Shown here: piece by piece, positions 45,096 to 54,500 of the stretch
How positions within the stretch are numbered: position 1 is the first letter of the stretch
Layout: each line of letters begins with the position of its first letter
From: Neobacillus rhizosphaerae
GTDB taxonomy: Bacteria; Bacillota; Bacilli; Bacillales; Cytobacillaceae
NCBI RefSeq assembly: GCF_937468385.1
Contig: NZ_CALBWS010000036.1
Span: 1 to 57,618, forward strand
Direction: 5' to 3'
Length of the DNA stretch: 57,618 bases
Program-made: the position numbers and the translations under genes
The notes under the pieces: generated by a model
What the model was told of the DNA's origin: nothing
The model's input: the letters and a program-made list of their open reading frames with translations, nothing else
Databases searched by the model: none

Positions 45096-45737
45096 TTAAT
45101 TCTGATATTTAACCTCACAACGATAAATCCTATTTCCTTTTTCGGAAAATTTCTCTTCATATTCTGTCATGATATTTCCTTCATAGCCACTTTTATGAAA
45201 ATCAAGACTAAGGTATTTCAATAATAACCCATATTCAGAGAAGCTCATCAGCGAGTATTCAAACAATCCTTGATTGTCCGTTTTAAAATGAATTTCTCCA
45301 CCATCGACCATGATATCTTCATAAAGCTTTAAGAAGTCTTTATAGGTTAATCTTCTTTTTTCATGACGGATTTTCGGCCATGGGTCAGAGAAGTTCAAAT
45401 AAACACGATCTACATCATTTTTCGCAAAATATTTCCCTAAATCAGCAGCATTGACATTTAAAAGTTTTAAATTCGGTAAATCCGCTTCAATTAAACGATC
45501 CAAAGCCGCTACGATAACACTATCGTATAATTCAATTCCCATATAGTTTATTTCTGGATTGGCTCGTGCCATTTCCGTTATGAAACGGCCTTTTCCGGTG
45601 CCAACTTCAATATGAAGCGGCTGATCCTTTTCAAAAACTTTATGCCAATTACCTTTGCTGTTTTCTGGATTTGCCACAATATATTGTGAATGTTCCTCTA
45701 TTTTGTCCTTTGCCCAAGGCTTATTCCTAAGTCTCAT
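45096..45737 (-). CDS. trmB: tRNA (guanine-N7-)-methyltransferase
   Basis: 213 residues, SAM-dependent Rossmann methyltransferase that makes m7G46 in tRNA. Signatures: IEVGTGKGRFITEMA (SAM), GIELYDSVI, and NFSDPWPKIRHEKRRL (tRNA/catalysis). Length and neighbourhood are as for B. subtilis TrmB (YtmQ). AGGAGTGCTAAA precedes the ATG. Confidence 0.96.
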   Translation of the reverse strand: MRLRNKPWAKDKIEEHSQYIVANPENSKGNWHKVFEKDQPLHIEVGTGKGRFITEMARANPEINYMGIELYDSVIVAALDRLIEADLPNLKLLNVNAADLGKYFAKNDVDRVYLNFSDPWPKIRHEKRRLTYKDFLKLYEDIMVDGGEIHFKTDNQGLFEYSLMSFSEYGLLLKYLSLDFHKSGYEGNIMTEYEEKFSEKGNRIYRCEVKYQN

Positions 45738-45907
45738 TTTAGCACTCCTAGTAAAAATTATAGTTCAAACCATATCACGCTAAATACACGCATGCAAGCT
45801 AAATTAAATGGTAATTAAGGAAAGAAGCATATGTATAAACAAGAAAAGAATTCACAACCTAACTGTGAATTCCTTTTTAAATTCCCACTTTGAAAGGATG
45901 TGCTTTC

Positions 45908-46186
45908 ATGCCATTAAATCATAATGACCAAGTAACCTTATTAAAAGATATCTTAAACAATCATCAAACAGATTGCTGTGGATCCGTAGCAGAGTGTGAA
46001 CAATTGGAACGCCTGGTAAAATCACTGATGGTAAACACTCAAGTTGATGAAAATGTTAAAAACATTTTGCAGGAGGTCTATCAATATAGCCAGCACGGTG
46101 CGCAAACTGCTGATTTGGATCAGCATATTTTATCCAACCAAAATAACTTATCACAATGGGTAAACAATATTGATCAGTTTTCTTAA
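45908..46186 (+). CDS. ytzH: YtzH-like protein
   Basis: 92 residues, small acidic protein with CCGSVAECEQLERLVKSL and an amphipathic helical C-terminus, matching Bacillus YtzH. Its function is unknown. AAGGA lies nine bases before the chosen ATG. It converges with ytmP: the two stop codons abut with no spacer, and no terminator can be placed between them. Confidence 0.8.
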   Translation: MPLNHNDQVTLLKDILNNHQTDCCGSVAECEQLERLVKSLMVNTQVDENVKNILQEVYQYSQHGAQTADLDQHILSNQNNLSQWVNNIDQFS

Positions 46187-46960
46187 CTAGAGGATATCGT
46201 TTAAAAACGTTATCCATTTGTTCATTTCTTCCAGGCGATTTTTACTTTTATACCATTGAATCGATGTTAAGGTTTGAAGAGCAACATACCATTTCATTCG
46301 TAACCTTAAATGATCGGTAAGCCTTTTTCCGTACATGTTTAGCCAATCTTTCCAGCTTTCTTCTGGAATATACCAATAAAGCAGTAATCCTAAGTCAACG
46401 GCCGGGTCGGCAATCATCGCCCCATCCCAATCAATCAAGTACAACTGGTTGTCCTCCGCGAGCAGCCAGTTGTTATGGTTCACATCGCCATGGCAAACGA
46501 CTTTTTCCTCGCAATAGACATTTACTGCTTCCTTCTTTAAAAAGCTCATCGCCTTTTGCACTTCCGTTAAGGATAACACCTGTTCATCCAACTCATTTAC
46601 CACCGATTGAAAAAAGGTTTCCGGCAGCAATGGTGAAGTCTCTAACCGACTAAGCATTCCCAGCATCGGCTCTGAACGGTGAATTTTCTTTAATAACCTG
46701 GCCACAAGCTCATGGTCCATCTCAAACGGCTTTAGTTCACGGCCTTCTAGCCATTGTTGTGCCGTTATAACATCTCCGTTTTCCAATCGTTTCGTCCAAA
46801 CAAGCTTTGGGACAATACCCTCTGCTGAAAGAACCGCAAGGAATGGAGAAGAATTCCGCTTTAAAAAAAGCCTTTGATCCTCATAGCATGCATAAAAGGC
46901 CTCTCCCGTTGCGCCCCCAGCAGGGATTATTTCCCATTCTTGTCCTAGTATATGTTCCAA
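46187..46960 (-). CDS. ytmP: APH-family phosphotransferase YtmP
   Basis: 257 residues with a kinase-like fold: CHGDVNHNNWLL (catalytic loop) and LIDWDGAMIADP (metal-binding loop), related to choline/aminoglycoside kinases. The substrate is unknown. The start is TTG, preceded by AAGGTGA. In B. subtilis, ytmP lies in the same place between ytzH and amyX. Confidence 0.87.
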   Translation of the reverse strand: MEHILGQEWEIIPAGGATGEAFYACYEDQRLFLKRNSSPFLAVLSAEGIVPKLVWTKRLENGDVITAQQWLEGRELKPFEMDHELVARLLKKIHRSEPMLGMLSRLETSPLLPETFFQSVVNELDEQVLSLTEVQKAMSFLKKEAVNVYCEEKVVCHGDVNHNNWLLAEDNQLYLIDWDGAMIADPAVDLGLLLYWYIPEESWKDWLNMYGKRLTDHLRLRMKWYVALQTLTSIQWYKSKNRLEEMNKWITFLNDIL

Positions 46961-47084
46961 AATTGTTCACCTTCAATTTATGCCGTTCTAATGGACTTAA
47001 TTACCCATCTTATTCAGTGGGAAAACCTATGCTGCCCAAGGATTAATTTAACCACAATCATATCAACAGCTTTTACTTTTTCAT

Positions 47085-47176
47085 AAAGAAAACTCGCCGA
47101 TTGGCGATCCCCTAAGGGCGGTTCATAAGGGGTAGTTGCCCTTAAGTCCGATATTAAGTTATTTTTTCCTATCGGC
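47085..47176. repeat. Structured 92-nt repeat, copy A
   Basis: Begins with AAAGAAAACTCGCC, then GCCGATTGG near the left and CCTATCGGC at the right end, which pair as a closing stem with one mismatch. Inside, AAGGG-N7-CCCTT forms a hairpin around GTAGTTG. Copy B at 53982 shares the borders but differs in the interior while keeping the hairpins. Lies in the gap upstream of ytmP. Confidence 0.6.
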
Positions 47177-47177
47177 A

Positions 47178-47217
47178 AATAAAAAAAAAGCTATTGATAC
47201 CATTCCATTCAATAGCC
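47178..47217 (-). terminator. Terminator of the thpR-ytlR-amyX operon
   Basis: Minus strand: GGCTATTGA / TCAATAGCT stem followed by nine T residues, 55 bases after the amyX stop. Confidence 0.85.
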
Positions 47218-47271
47218 ATCTTTATAAATTTTATCTCCAATTGCCTTTTTTCGTCAAGTAATCTTAAGAAA

Positions 47272-49407
47272 CTATTTTTTTAGCAAAACATAAAGCGAAA
47301 CAGGTTCCATCGTGATTTCTTCTTTAACAGGGACATATTCGGAAGAAATTCCCACATAATCATGATCAGCCAAAATCGACCATTCTCCCTCAGGAAGGGA
47401 AATGGATTGCTGCTTGGAGCAAGGATTAATCAACAGAAGAACCTCATGTGGATCCTTGTGTAATACGCAGCCTATCAGCGGTTCAGCTATTAGTAAGGGG
47501 TAGATATTGTTACGGATTTCTACAGCAGTTCTCATTCGGAAACAAGGAAAGGCTTTACGAATTTGAATGAGTCCTTTTATATAGTTTACATTCTTTATAA
47601 ACTGACTTTTCCGCTCCCAATCCAGCTGATTAATATTATCAGGGGAGCGGTAGCTATTTCCATCACCCAGTTTTGTTCGAAAAAACTCCTGCCCGCTGTT
47701 AAGAAAAGGAATCCCTTGGGACAATAGGACAATTCCTGTAGCAAGCCGGTGATATTTCATCCGCGTTAAGTCATCCCCTTCAGGGAGACATGAGAGAAGT
47801 TTATCCCATAGAGTATGATTATCATGACATTCAACATAATTCACTGATTGAAAGGGTTCATTAAAGAGTCGATTTTCTTTCTTTTGAAAACCAATGCTTC
47901 CTGTGATGACCTCGAAAGCAGTGGCTCGATAATATTCATTCCCTAAGGCATATCCTTTATCAAACAAATTAAAGGTACTGCCTTTAATCGTGTCGCGAAA
48001 TTTATCATTGAACTGAGCAACTTGAGGCATTTTCGCCTGATTGGCAATAATCGCTTTTTGTTCGTGAGGAAGGGGGGTATTGAGGTTCCACCCCTCGCCA
48101 AGTATGATCGTTCCTTTTGCCAAACTTTCACACAGTTTACAGATTTCAGACATGGTCTCTACATCCAATATCCCCATTAAATCAAAACGAAAACCATCAA
48201 TATGATACTCCTCCTGCCAATACCGCACTGAATCAAGAATAAATTTCCTGACCATTCTTCGTTCGGAAGCAATATCGTTTCCGACACCTGTACCGTTAGA
48301 GGGCAATCCCATTTCATTATGGCGAAAATAATAGCCAGGGACTACTTTTTCAAAAGAGGAATTTTCACGAATAAAAACATGGTTGTAAACCACATCCATA
48401 ATCACGCGGAGACCGCTATGATGAATCTGATCAATTAATTGTTTCAATTCGATAATTCTTGTATAAGGATTCGAGGGGTCGGTGGAAAAACTGCCTTCGG
48501 GAGTATTGAAATGAAGGGGATTATATCCCCAATTATAGGCTTTATTTCTTTCCAATTCATCAATTCCAGCAAAATCATTAAATGGGAGGAATTCAATATG
48601 GGTAATTCCTAAATCTTTTAAATAGGATAATCCAGTTGGCCCACCGTCAATCCCCTTGGTGTTTAGCTCTCCGGCACCAAGATAGAGTCCTTTATCGTGG
48701 ATTCCACTGTTTTCATGAATACTGAAGTCTCTAATATGAGTTTCATAAATAATCATATCCACCGGACTTTCAAAGGCAGATAACCAATATTTTTGCCTCC
48801 GGCTTTTCTCAAGCTTCACAATAGCCCCATGCTCTCCATTGGCTGTCACAGCCTTCGCATATGGGTCAACAGCCTCTCGCCACTCCTGATTCACTTGAAT
48901 GAGAAAACTATATTGAAAGAATTCTAAATCCCGGTTGACACCCACTGACCATACACCAAAATCCTCCCGCTTCATCTTGATCATTTCGGAAAAATGATTG
49001 TTTGGCGGAAGTATTTTTAATTTCACTTGAGTGGCTGTTGGTGCCCAAAGTTTAAAACGAGTTTGATTGGCATCAAAGGTCACGCCAAGATCATTCCCGC
49101 CATAATAAAATTTATTATCAAATGACTCCGTTCGAATCACTGCACCTATTTGCAGGTCTGTTTTGCCCCCATGTTCATCCATGATCCAATATTGCTTACC
49201 AAATGAAAAATCCCCTGCTAGCTGACAAATATATTTTTGATTATGTTCAATCTGGCTTTTGCTAATGATTGACAGTAGGCTTTTCTCAGAATCATTAATA
49301 AGAAAGAATGAGGACGACAGACCATGATGATATGAAAGTGGAAGAAGTACCGTAATGATATTCATCTCATCCAAGTAGGCCAGAAATTTTCGTTCAGAAG
49401 ATATCAT
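47272..49407 (-). CDS. amyX: Type I pullulanase AmyX
   Basis: 711 residues. An N-terminal carbohydrate-binding region, a CBM48 domain (about 105-200, FKLWAPTATQVKLKI), then the GH13 barrel. The type I pullulanase signature YNWGYNP is present, with conserved regions DVVYNH, GFRFDLMG (nucleophile Asp), LGEGWNL (acid Glu) and ECHDNHTLWD. It hydrolyses alpha-1,6 branches of pullulan and glycogen-type oligosaccharides. No signal peptide is seen, so it is intracellular. GAGAGGAGCTCGA precedes the start, which overlaps the end of ytlR by 14 bases. Confidence 0.94.
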   Translation of the reverse strand: MISSERKFLAYLDEMNIITVLLPLSYHHGLSSSFFLINDSEKSLLSIISKSQIEHNQKYICQLAGDFSFGKQYWIMDEHGGKTDLQIGAVIRTESFDNKFYYGGNDLGVTFDANQTRFKLWAPTATQVKLKILPPNNHFSEMIKMKREDFGVWSVGVNRDLEFFQYSFLIQVNQEWREAVDPYAKAVTANGEHGAIVKLEKSRRQKYWLSAFESPVDMIIYETHIRDFSIHENSGIHDKGLYLGAGELNTKGIDGGPTGLSYLKDLGITHIEFLPFNDFAGIDELERNKAYNWGYNPLHFNTPEGSFSTDPSNPYTRIIELKQLIDQIHHSGLRVIMDVVYNHVFIRENSSFEKVVPGYYFRHNEMGLPSNGTGVGNDIASERRMVRKFILDSVRYWQEEYHIDGFRFDLMGILDVETMSEICKLCESLAKGTIILGEGWNLNTPLPHEQKAIIANQAKMPQVAQFNDKFRDTIKGSTFNLFDKGYALGNEYYRATAFEVITGSIGFQKKENRLFNEPFQSVNYVECHDNHTLWDKLLSCLPEGDDLTRMKYHRLATGIVLLSQGIPFLNSGQEFFRTKLGDGNSYRSPDNINQLDWERKSQFIKNVNYIKGLIQIRKAFPCFRMRTAVEIRNNIYPLLIAEPLIGCVLHKDPHEVLLLINPCSKQQSISLPEGEWSILADHDYVGISSEYVPVKEEITMEPVSLYVLLKK

Positions 49408-50377
49408 TCGAGCTCCTCTCTTTCAAGTCAACTTCATTCTTATTTTTTCTTCTTGTTAACACCTGCAATCCCTTAACCTTGATATCTATATTTAATGGGG
49501 TATAACCAAGATGCTCTCCATCACCATGGACATACAAGGAGGCGGACGAGTGGATAGACACCATTCTTCCCTTAAATGTCTTTACTTCTTTAAAATGTAT
49601 GTGCTTTCCCCAAAAAACACTGATGAAAACAAGTAATAGCTTCCATCTTGATAATTGTTGGACAACCGTAATATCAAGCTGGCCATCATCCGGTTGTGCG
49701 TCAGGGGCAATCTTCATCCCTCCGCCATAATATGGTTGATTGGAGACAGTAACAAACCATGTTTTTTCAAATATATGCTTTTGCCCATCAATTGATAAAT
49801 CAATTGTTGCTGTTTTATAAGTGAATAATTCTTTTAATAGAAAAAATACATAAACCAAACGGCCGAGGGAAAGCTTATTTAACACTGCCTTTATCCGCGA
49901 ATGATTCACTTTATAGGCAATGATTGCATCAAATCCTGCACCCATATTGTTAATAAAATAGTGTTCAGTATCATCTTTCATGGTCATTTTTCCAGCATCA
50001 ATTAATGCTGGCTCATGTTTCATCAGCCGAAGCAGCACTTTTAAGGCCTCTAATGGATCTGAAGGAATTAAAAATCCTCTTGAAAAATCATTCCCAGACC
50101 CGCCTGGGATAAATCCAAGTGTTATATTCTTATGCTTGATTACACCATTCATGACCTCATGCATCGTTCCGTCACCGCCAACAGCAATAATGAGTTTTTC
50201 GTTATCATTTTTGACGGCAATTTGACTGGCAAGTTTTTTAGCATGGCCTGGATATTCAGTGAAAAATGCCAGATATGGAACCTGTTCAGCCTTAAGCTGC
50301 GCTTCAATTTTCCCCCAAATTTTAAAACAATGACCGTTTCCCGCTTTTGGATTAATAATAAAGTAAATGTAATTCAT
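49394..50377 (-). CDS. ytlR: Diacylglycerol/sphingosine kinase-like lipid kinase YtlR
   Basis: 327 residues with the catalytic loop AVGGDGTMHEVMNG (Gly67-Thr71) and GFIPGGSGNDFSRG, hallmarks of the YegS/DgkB family. It likely phosphorylates a lipid at the inner membrane face. AAAGGTTGGTTTT precedes the ATG. Overlap with amyX by 14 bases and the short gap to thpR indicate one operon. Confidence 0.88.
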   Translation of the reverse strand: MNYIYFIINPKAGNGHCFKIWGKIEAQLKAEQVPYLAFFTEYPGHAKKLASQIAVKNDNEKLIIAVGGDGTMHEVMNGVIKHKNITLGFIPGGSGNDFSRGFLIPSDPLEALKVLLRLMKHEPALIDAGKMTMKDDTEHYFINNMGAGFDAIIAYKVNHSRIKAVLNKLSLGRLVYVFFLLKELFTYKTATIDLSIDGQKHIFEKTWFVTVSNQPYYGGGMKIAPDAQPDDGQLDITVVQQLSRWKLLLVFISVFWGKHIHFKEVKTFKGRMVSIHSSASLYVHGDGEHLGYTPLNIDIKVKGLQVLTRRKNKNEVDLKERSSNDIF

Positions 50378-50402
50378 AAAACCAACCTTTATTTATAAAA
50401 TT

Positions 50403-50972
50403 CTATGATTGCAATGGGAATCTATTTATTGCTTCATATTTCGGTGTTTGGTGAAGATGTGTTTGGTATAAAACGATTTCATCTGCTTGAAAAAGCAGTG
50501 GTTCGGGCTGAAGTTTATTCCATACGTCCAGCAGTTCAATTTGAAATACTGAGGCCCCGTTCCACTTTCGTGCAAGTGTTATATGGGGTCGGAAGGGTCT
50601 TGTCTCTAGTTGAAATCCTGCCTCCTCGCAGGCAGAAAATACTTTTTTTCTGATAATCTGTAGCTCCTTGCTTTCCTCGGTATCCGCCCAAAATACCCGA
50701 GGAGAATCTTCCACCCCAAAAAATCCCAGTTTGTTAATTTTCAACGGCAAGGCTTTTGCATCCTTTAAAGCCTTTTTCACATTTCGTACTGCTGCATCTA
50801 GTTTTACTGTTTCAGCACCGCCAAGAAAGGTCAATGTAATATGGATATCCTCATAGTGGACCCACCGGCTAAAAGAGATGATTTCCTTTAATTGACTGAT
50901 ACGTTCTTTCATGATTAATTTCGTGTCATCGGGAATTCTTACAGCAAAGAAATAGTGGTTTCGCTGCTCCAT
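50403..50972 (-). CDS. thpR: RNA 2',3'-cyclic phosphodiesterase ThpR
   Basis: 189 residues, 2H phosphoesterase fold with two HxTL motifs: HITLTF (His44) and HITLAR (His130). It opens 2',3'-cyclic phosphate ends of RNA. AAGGA lies nine bases before the chosen ATG, three codons inside the longest frame. First gene of the thpR-ytlR-amyX operon; B. subtilis names it ytlP. Confidence 0.9.
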   Translation of the reverse strand: MEQRNHYFFAVRIPDDTKLIMKERISQLKEIISFSRWVHYEDIHITLTFLGGAETVKLDAAVRNVKKALKDAKALPLKINKLGFFGVEDSPRVFWADTEESKELQIIRKKVFSACEEAGFQLETRPFRPHITLARKWNGASVFQIELLDVWNKLQPEPLLFQADEIVLYQTHLHQTPKYEAINRFPLQS

Positions 50973-51100
50973 TTTATTCATTCCTTTTTCTCAATTTTAG
51001 TCTATTTTCTCCTAATTGTATCTATTTGCTTACGAAGTTAACCGATATTTTTTATAATGATAAAAAATATATTTATGATGGAGGTAGAAAGAATAAGAAA

Positions 51101-51262
51101 GGGAGGTCCTTGCTAGAGGAAGGAATTCTCGTTGGCCCGTCCTGTTGTGCAGCTTGCTTTGCTGCAATAGAGGTCGCGAAGCACTTTTCGTTCGTCTGAT
51201 CAGGTGGTCATTTGCATTGCCTGTGATACAGGAGAAAGATAATTATCGATTGATTTGTTTCA
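51101..51262 (+). pseudogene. Cysteine synthase C-terminal remnant
   Basis: Frame 1 reads LLEEGILVGPSCCAACFAAI then EVAKHF, matching the EGILVGxSSGAAxxAAxxVAK box of O-acetylserine sulfhydrylases and cystathionine beta-synthases, with SSG altered to SCC. After a frameshift near 51197 the next frame gives VVICIACDTGER, a stop, then LS, matching the family's C-terminal VVxxxPDTGERYLS. About 45 residues survive; it is dead. It sits upstream of thpR on the other strand. Confidence 0.75.
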
Positions 51263-51279
51263 GTTTGACTAAACTTTTG

Positions 51280-51318
51280 AAAAAAGACGTGTCGCAGGTT
51301 GCTAACACGTCTTTTTTT
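51280..51318. terminator. Terminator after dat
   Basis: AAAAAGACGTGT / ACACGTCTTTTTT stem with a 12-base loop; T-run on both strands. It directly precedes the dat stop codon on the minus strand and may also be the old terminator of the cysteine synthase fossil. Confidence 0.85.
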
Positions 51319-51319
51319 A

Positions 51320-52192
51320 CTATAATAAAATCTCGTCTTTAAGATTGCCACATTGTTTTACAATTTCTCGCTCAAATAGTTCTTGCAGTTTTCTTGTTAC
51401 AGGTCCAGTTAAACCTTCTTTGACTTTTTTTCCATCTATTTCAACAATCGGCATGACCTCGGATGTCGTGCTTGAGAGAAATACCTCATCCGCCTGCTCC
51501 AGCTCTTCGAGAGTAAATGTTCGTTCCTCAACCGGAACATTGTTGTCCGTGCAAACCTGCAAAATCACATCTTTCGTAATGCCCTTCAAAATTAAATTAT
51601 TCGATTCATGGGTAATAACAACGCCATTTTTAACGATAAAAACATTCGACGAGCTTCCTTCTGTCACATCTTGTCCCCGATGCTGGATCGCTTCAAAGCA
51701 ACCTTCATCAGCTGCTTTCTGTTTGGCTAATAAATTGCCCAGCAAATTTAAACTTTTAATGTCACAGCGTAGCCAGCGAATATCCTCCATAATGATTGTT
51801 TTCACACCCGAATTTAAACTATCCTCTGGTCTAGCAACTTCCTTCGTATAGGCAACAAGAGTTGGTGATACATCCGCAGTTGGAAAGGCATGATTACGTG
51901 GGGCAACTCCCCTTGTAATTTGCATATAAATGGTTCCAAGATGAAGCTTATTTTTTTCAATGAGTTCTTCAAGAGATTCCGTTAATTGATCAATTGTGTA
52001 TGGGATATATATGCCGATACTTTCGGAACTTTTGACAAAACGCTTCAAATGTTCCTTGGCAGTAAACATTTTTCCGTTATAGACACGGATGACTTCATAC
52101 ACCCCATCGCCAAATTGGTAGCCACGGTCCTCTACATCCACTTTCGCTTCCGACCGGGCAATCATTTTCCCGTTTAAAATTGCATACTTCAT
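51320..52192 (-). CDS. dat: D-amino acid aminotransferase
   Basis: 290 residues, class IV PLP aminotransferase. Motifs: VDVEDRGYQFGDGVYEVIRVY at the N-terminus, the PLP lysine in RCDIKSLNLLGN (Lys146), and EGSSSNVFIV. It interconverts D-alanine and D-glutamate with 2-oxo acids, supplying D-amino acids for cell wall or for degradation. AGAGGAGAAATGGGAGA precedes the ATG. It lies 24 bases behind pepV, so pepV-dat probably form an operon. Confidence 0.95.
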   Translation of the reverse strand: MKYAILNGKMIARSEAKVDVEDRGYQFGDGVYEVIRVYNGKMFTAKEHLKRFVKSSESIGIYIPYTIDQLTESLEELIEKNKLHLGTIYMQITRGVAPRNHAFPTADVSPTLVAYTKEVARPEDSLNSGVKTIIMEDIRWLRCDIKSLNLLGNLLAKQKAADEGCFEAIQHRGQDVTEGSSSNVFIVKNGVVITHESNNLILKGITKDVILQVCTDNNVPVEERTFTLEELEQADEVFLSSTTSEVMPIVEIDGKKVKEGLTGPVTRKLQELFEREIVKQCGNLKDEILL

Positions 52193-52216
52193 TCTCCCAT
52201 TTCTCCTCTGATTTAC

Positions 52217-53638
52217 TTATTCATTTTGTGTGAGCTCATAAATGGCTTGTGCATAAATCGCCGTTGCTCTCAGTAAATCCTCTATATACATATATTCATC
52301 TTTTTGGTGTGCAATATCAGGTCTTCCAGGAAATAATGGACCAAACGCCACACCAGCTTTTAGCGAACGGGCATAGGTACCTCCTCCGATCGCAATTAAC
52401 TCCGCCTTTTCTCCTGTTTGTTCTTCATATACTTTTTTCAAGGTTTGAATCAGAAATTCTTTTTCGTCGACATGATGTGGTTTAGAGTCAGAAAAGTTTT
52501 CAATCTCGAAGCCTTTATTTAACAATAGATCATCTAGCTTCGTTTTTGTTGCTTCCATTTTGTTAGTCACAGGATATCGGCATGTCATTCCGATTCTTCC
52601 ACCAGAGTCCTTGGTATATGAAAGCTTACCAGGGTTGATGGTTAATTCTCCGGAAATATCATCTGAATAAGCGACACCAAGATTGACACCACGTGAATCG
52701 TTAAAGAAATAGTCGGAAACGAATTGGAAATAATGTGCGGCCTTCGCATCTAAACCTAGATTAGAAAGAAATTCCCCTAAAAACAAACCGGCATTTGTCC
52801 CATTCTTGGGCTCCATTCCATGGGCAGAGATACCTTTCACTTCTAATATTAATTCTCCGTTTTCGATATGGTAATCATGTTCTAGCTCATGTTGCTTCAT
52901 AAAATCTTCAAATTGCTGGACGACATCATCTTGATTATCCTTAATCAAAATGGTTGCTTTGGCATGATCGGGAACCATATTGTATCGTTTTCCAGAAACA
53001 AAGCTCACGACCTCAACATTTGTCACAGGTATATCTTGTAACATTTTTTTCTGAACGAAATCAAAATCAGCAATCCCTTTTTCCGCATTAATAATTGGGA
53101 AATCAGCATCTGGAGCAAATCCTAGAGTCGGCATTTCTTCATGCTTAAAATAATGATCAACACAGCGCCAGTTACTTTCTTCGTCTGTACCAATAATCAT
53201 CCGAACACGCTTCTTAAGTGGCAGACCAAGTTCTTTCACAATTTTCATTGCATAATACGCCGCCATTGTCGGCCCCTTGTCATCTAATGCACCGCGGGCA
53301 AAAATTTTTCCATCACGAATTTCTGCTCCATAAGGATCACTTGACCAGCCATCCCCTTCCGGAACGACGTCCACATGGCAAAGGATACCGAGCAGTTCTT
53401 TCCCTTCGCCAAATTCTAGGTGCCCTGCAAGATTGCCCACATTTTTCGGTGTAAAGCCATCCCTTTCACCTAGCTGAAGCATAAAATCTAGTGCTTCTTT
53501 TACTCCTTTCCCTAGCGGTGCATCATCCGTTGCATTTTCTTCATCCAATAGGCTTCTAATATGTAATAAATCCTGAGTGTCCTTTATAAGAGCCTCTTTT
53601 CTTTTTTCCACTTCATTTTTCCAATTTATCTGTGCCAA
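52217..53638 (-). CDS. pepV: Dipeptidase PepV (M20 family)
   Basis: 473 residues, dinuclear zinc dipeptidase. Metal and catalytic segments: GILCHVDVVPEGDGW, ARGALDDKGPTMA and GTDEESNWRC, then a large lid domain and GGGTYAR near the C-terminus. It cleaves dipeptides in the cytoplasm. The start is TTG, preceded by GGGGGTAAACAATA. Followed closely by dat. Confidence 0.95.
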   Translation of the reverse strand: MAQINWKNEVEKRKEALIKDTQDLLHIRSLLDEENATDDAPLGKGVKEALDFMLQLGERDGFTPKNVGNLAGHLEFGEGKELLGILCHVDVVPEGDGWSSDPYGAEIRDGKIFARGALDDKGPTMAAYYAMKIVKELGLPLKKRVRMIIGTDEESNWRCVDHYFKHEEMPTLGFAPDADFPIINAEKGIADFDFVQKKMLQDIPVTNVEVVSFVSGKRYNMVPDHAKATILIKDNQDDVVQQFEDFMKQHELEHDYHIENGELILEVKGISAHGMEPKNGTNAGLFLGEFLSNLGLDAKAAHYFQFVSDYFFNDSRGVNLGVAYSDDISGELTINPGKLSYTKDSGGRIGMTCRYPVTNKMEATKTKLDDLLLNKGFEIENFSDSKPHHVDEKEFLIQTLKKVYEEQTGEKAELIAIGGGTYARSLKAGVAFGPLFPGRPDIAHQKDEYMYIEDLLRATAIYAQAIYELTQNE

Positions 53639-53981
53639 TATTGTTTACCCCCTGTACAAGATATTTACCCATTATTAACAATATCATTATTGCAAATATC
53701 TAAGCAATTTTGCTTAAGAAAAACACTGTTTTTTTTAGTAGCAAATATACCATAAAAAAGAGAAAAATTTATTTAAAAATTGAGACAATTTATCATAATC
53801 CAAACATTGTACACCATAACTTATAGTATGAGAAAAATAAAGGAGGCGGCAAATTCAAACAATTTTTAGAAGTTATTAAAGTTAACTTTGTAAATTTTTT
53901 CTATAGTGGTAGAAATTTTCAAAAATTGTGGGTACAATAAGAATAGATATATGACATCTAAGTACTCACTTCAACCCATCT
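53639..53981. other. AT-rich intergenic region between pepV and repeat copy B
   Basis: Contains an isolated strong ribosome-site-like AAAGGAGGCGG at about 53840 with no usable start codon behind it; the frame after it reads about 28 residues before a stop. TACAAT at about 53936 could be a -10 for ytzE. Nothing else stands out. Confidence 0.35.
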
Positions 53982-54072
53982 AAAGAAAACTCGCCGATTG
54001 GCTAGCCGTTAGGCGAAGTCAGAGGCGTAGTTGTACTTATGCCTGATAGGAAAGTTATACTTTCCTATCGGC
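53982..54072. repeat. Structured 91-nt repeat, copy B
   Basis: Same borders as copy A at 47085: AAAGAAAACTCGCC, GCCGATTGG and CCTATCGGC. Inside are GCC-GTTA-GGC, GGCGTA/TATGCC (around GTTGTACT) and the strong hairpin GATAGGAAAG/CTTTCCTATC. Lies in the 5' region of ytzE. Confidence 0.6.
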
Positions 54073-54193
54073 CAGAAAAAAGGAGATGGCTGCGCGGAAA
54101 AGAAACTACATATTTCTTGAAGAGTAATCTTCAAAGAGGCTGTCGGTAGAGGGATTAAGCCATAGGTTTGAAAAAAGGATAGGGAGTGGTTCT

Positions 54194-54415
54194 TTGAAAC
54201 CTTCAACTAACCGGATGTTAAACCGCATCAAATGTATCTACATGTTTATCCGCAATAACGGCACTGTCACAACACAGGAACTTGTAGAGGAATTTGGTAT
54301 CACTCCTCGCACCATACAACGAGATTTAAATGTCTTAGCCTATAATGACTTGGTCATAAGCCCAAGCCGCGGAAAATGGACGACTACACAAAAGAAAGTG
54401 AAGATGTCATCTTAA
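54194..54415 (+). CDS. ytzE: Small DeoR-type helix-turn-helix protein YtzE
   Basis: 73 residues consisting almost only of a DeoR-type winged helix: NNGTVTTQELVEEFGITPRTIQRDLNVL. There is no effector domain, as in B. subtilis YtzE. It probably binds DNA; targets unknown. The start is TTG, preceded by GGGAGTGG. The structured repeat copy B lies about 120 bases upstream. Confidence 0.88.
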   Translation: MKPSTNRMLNRIKCIYMFIRNNGTVTTQELVEEFGITPRTIQRDLNVLAYNDLVISPSRGKWTTTQKKVKMSS

Positions 54416-54445
54416 TATTAAATATAAACTTTAAATGATATTCAT

Positions 54446-54477
54446 AAAAAATGCACGCGCAATCTGCGTGCATTTTT
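54446..54477. terminator. Terminator after ytzE
   Basis: AAAAATGCACGC / GCGTGCATTTTT stem, symmetrical and usable on both strands; it also ends any transcript of the small minus-strand ORF at 54501. Confidence 0.85.
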
Positions 54478-54500
54478 GTTTTTCAAATAATAATTTATCG

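Noticed and set aside
53835..53940. Ribosome-site-like AAAGGAGGCGG followed by a short frame (KFKQFLEVIK...)
   Set aside because: No ATG, GTG, TTG or CTG at proper distance; possibly a dead gene start, not callable.
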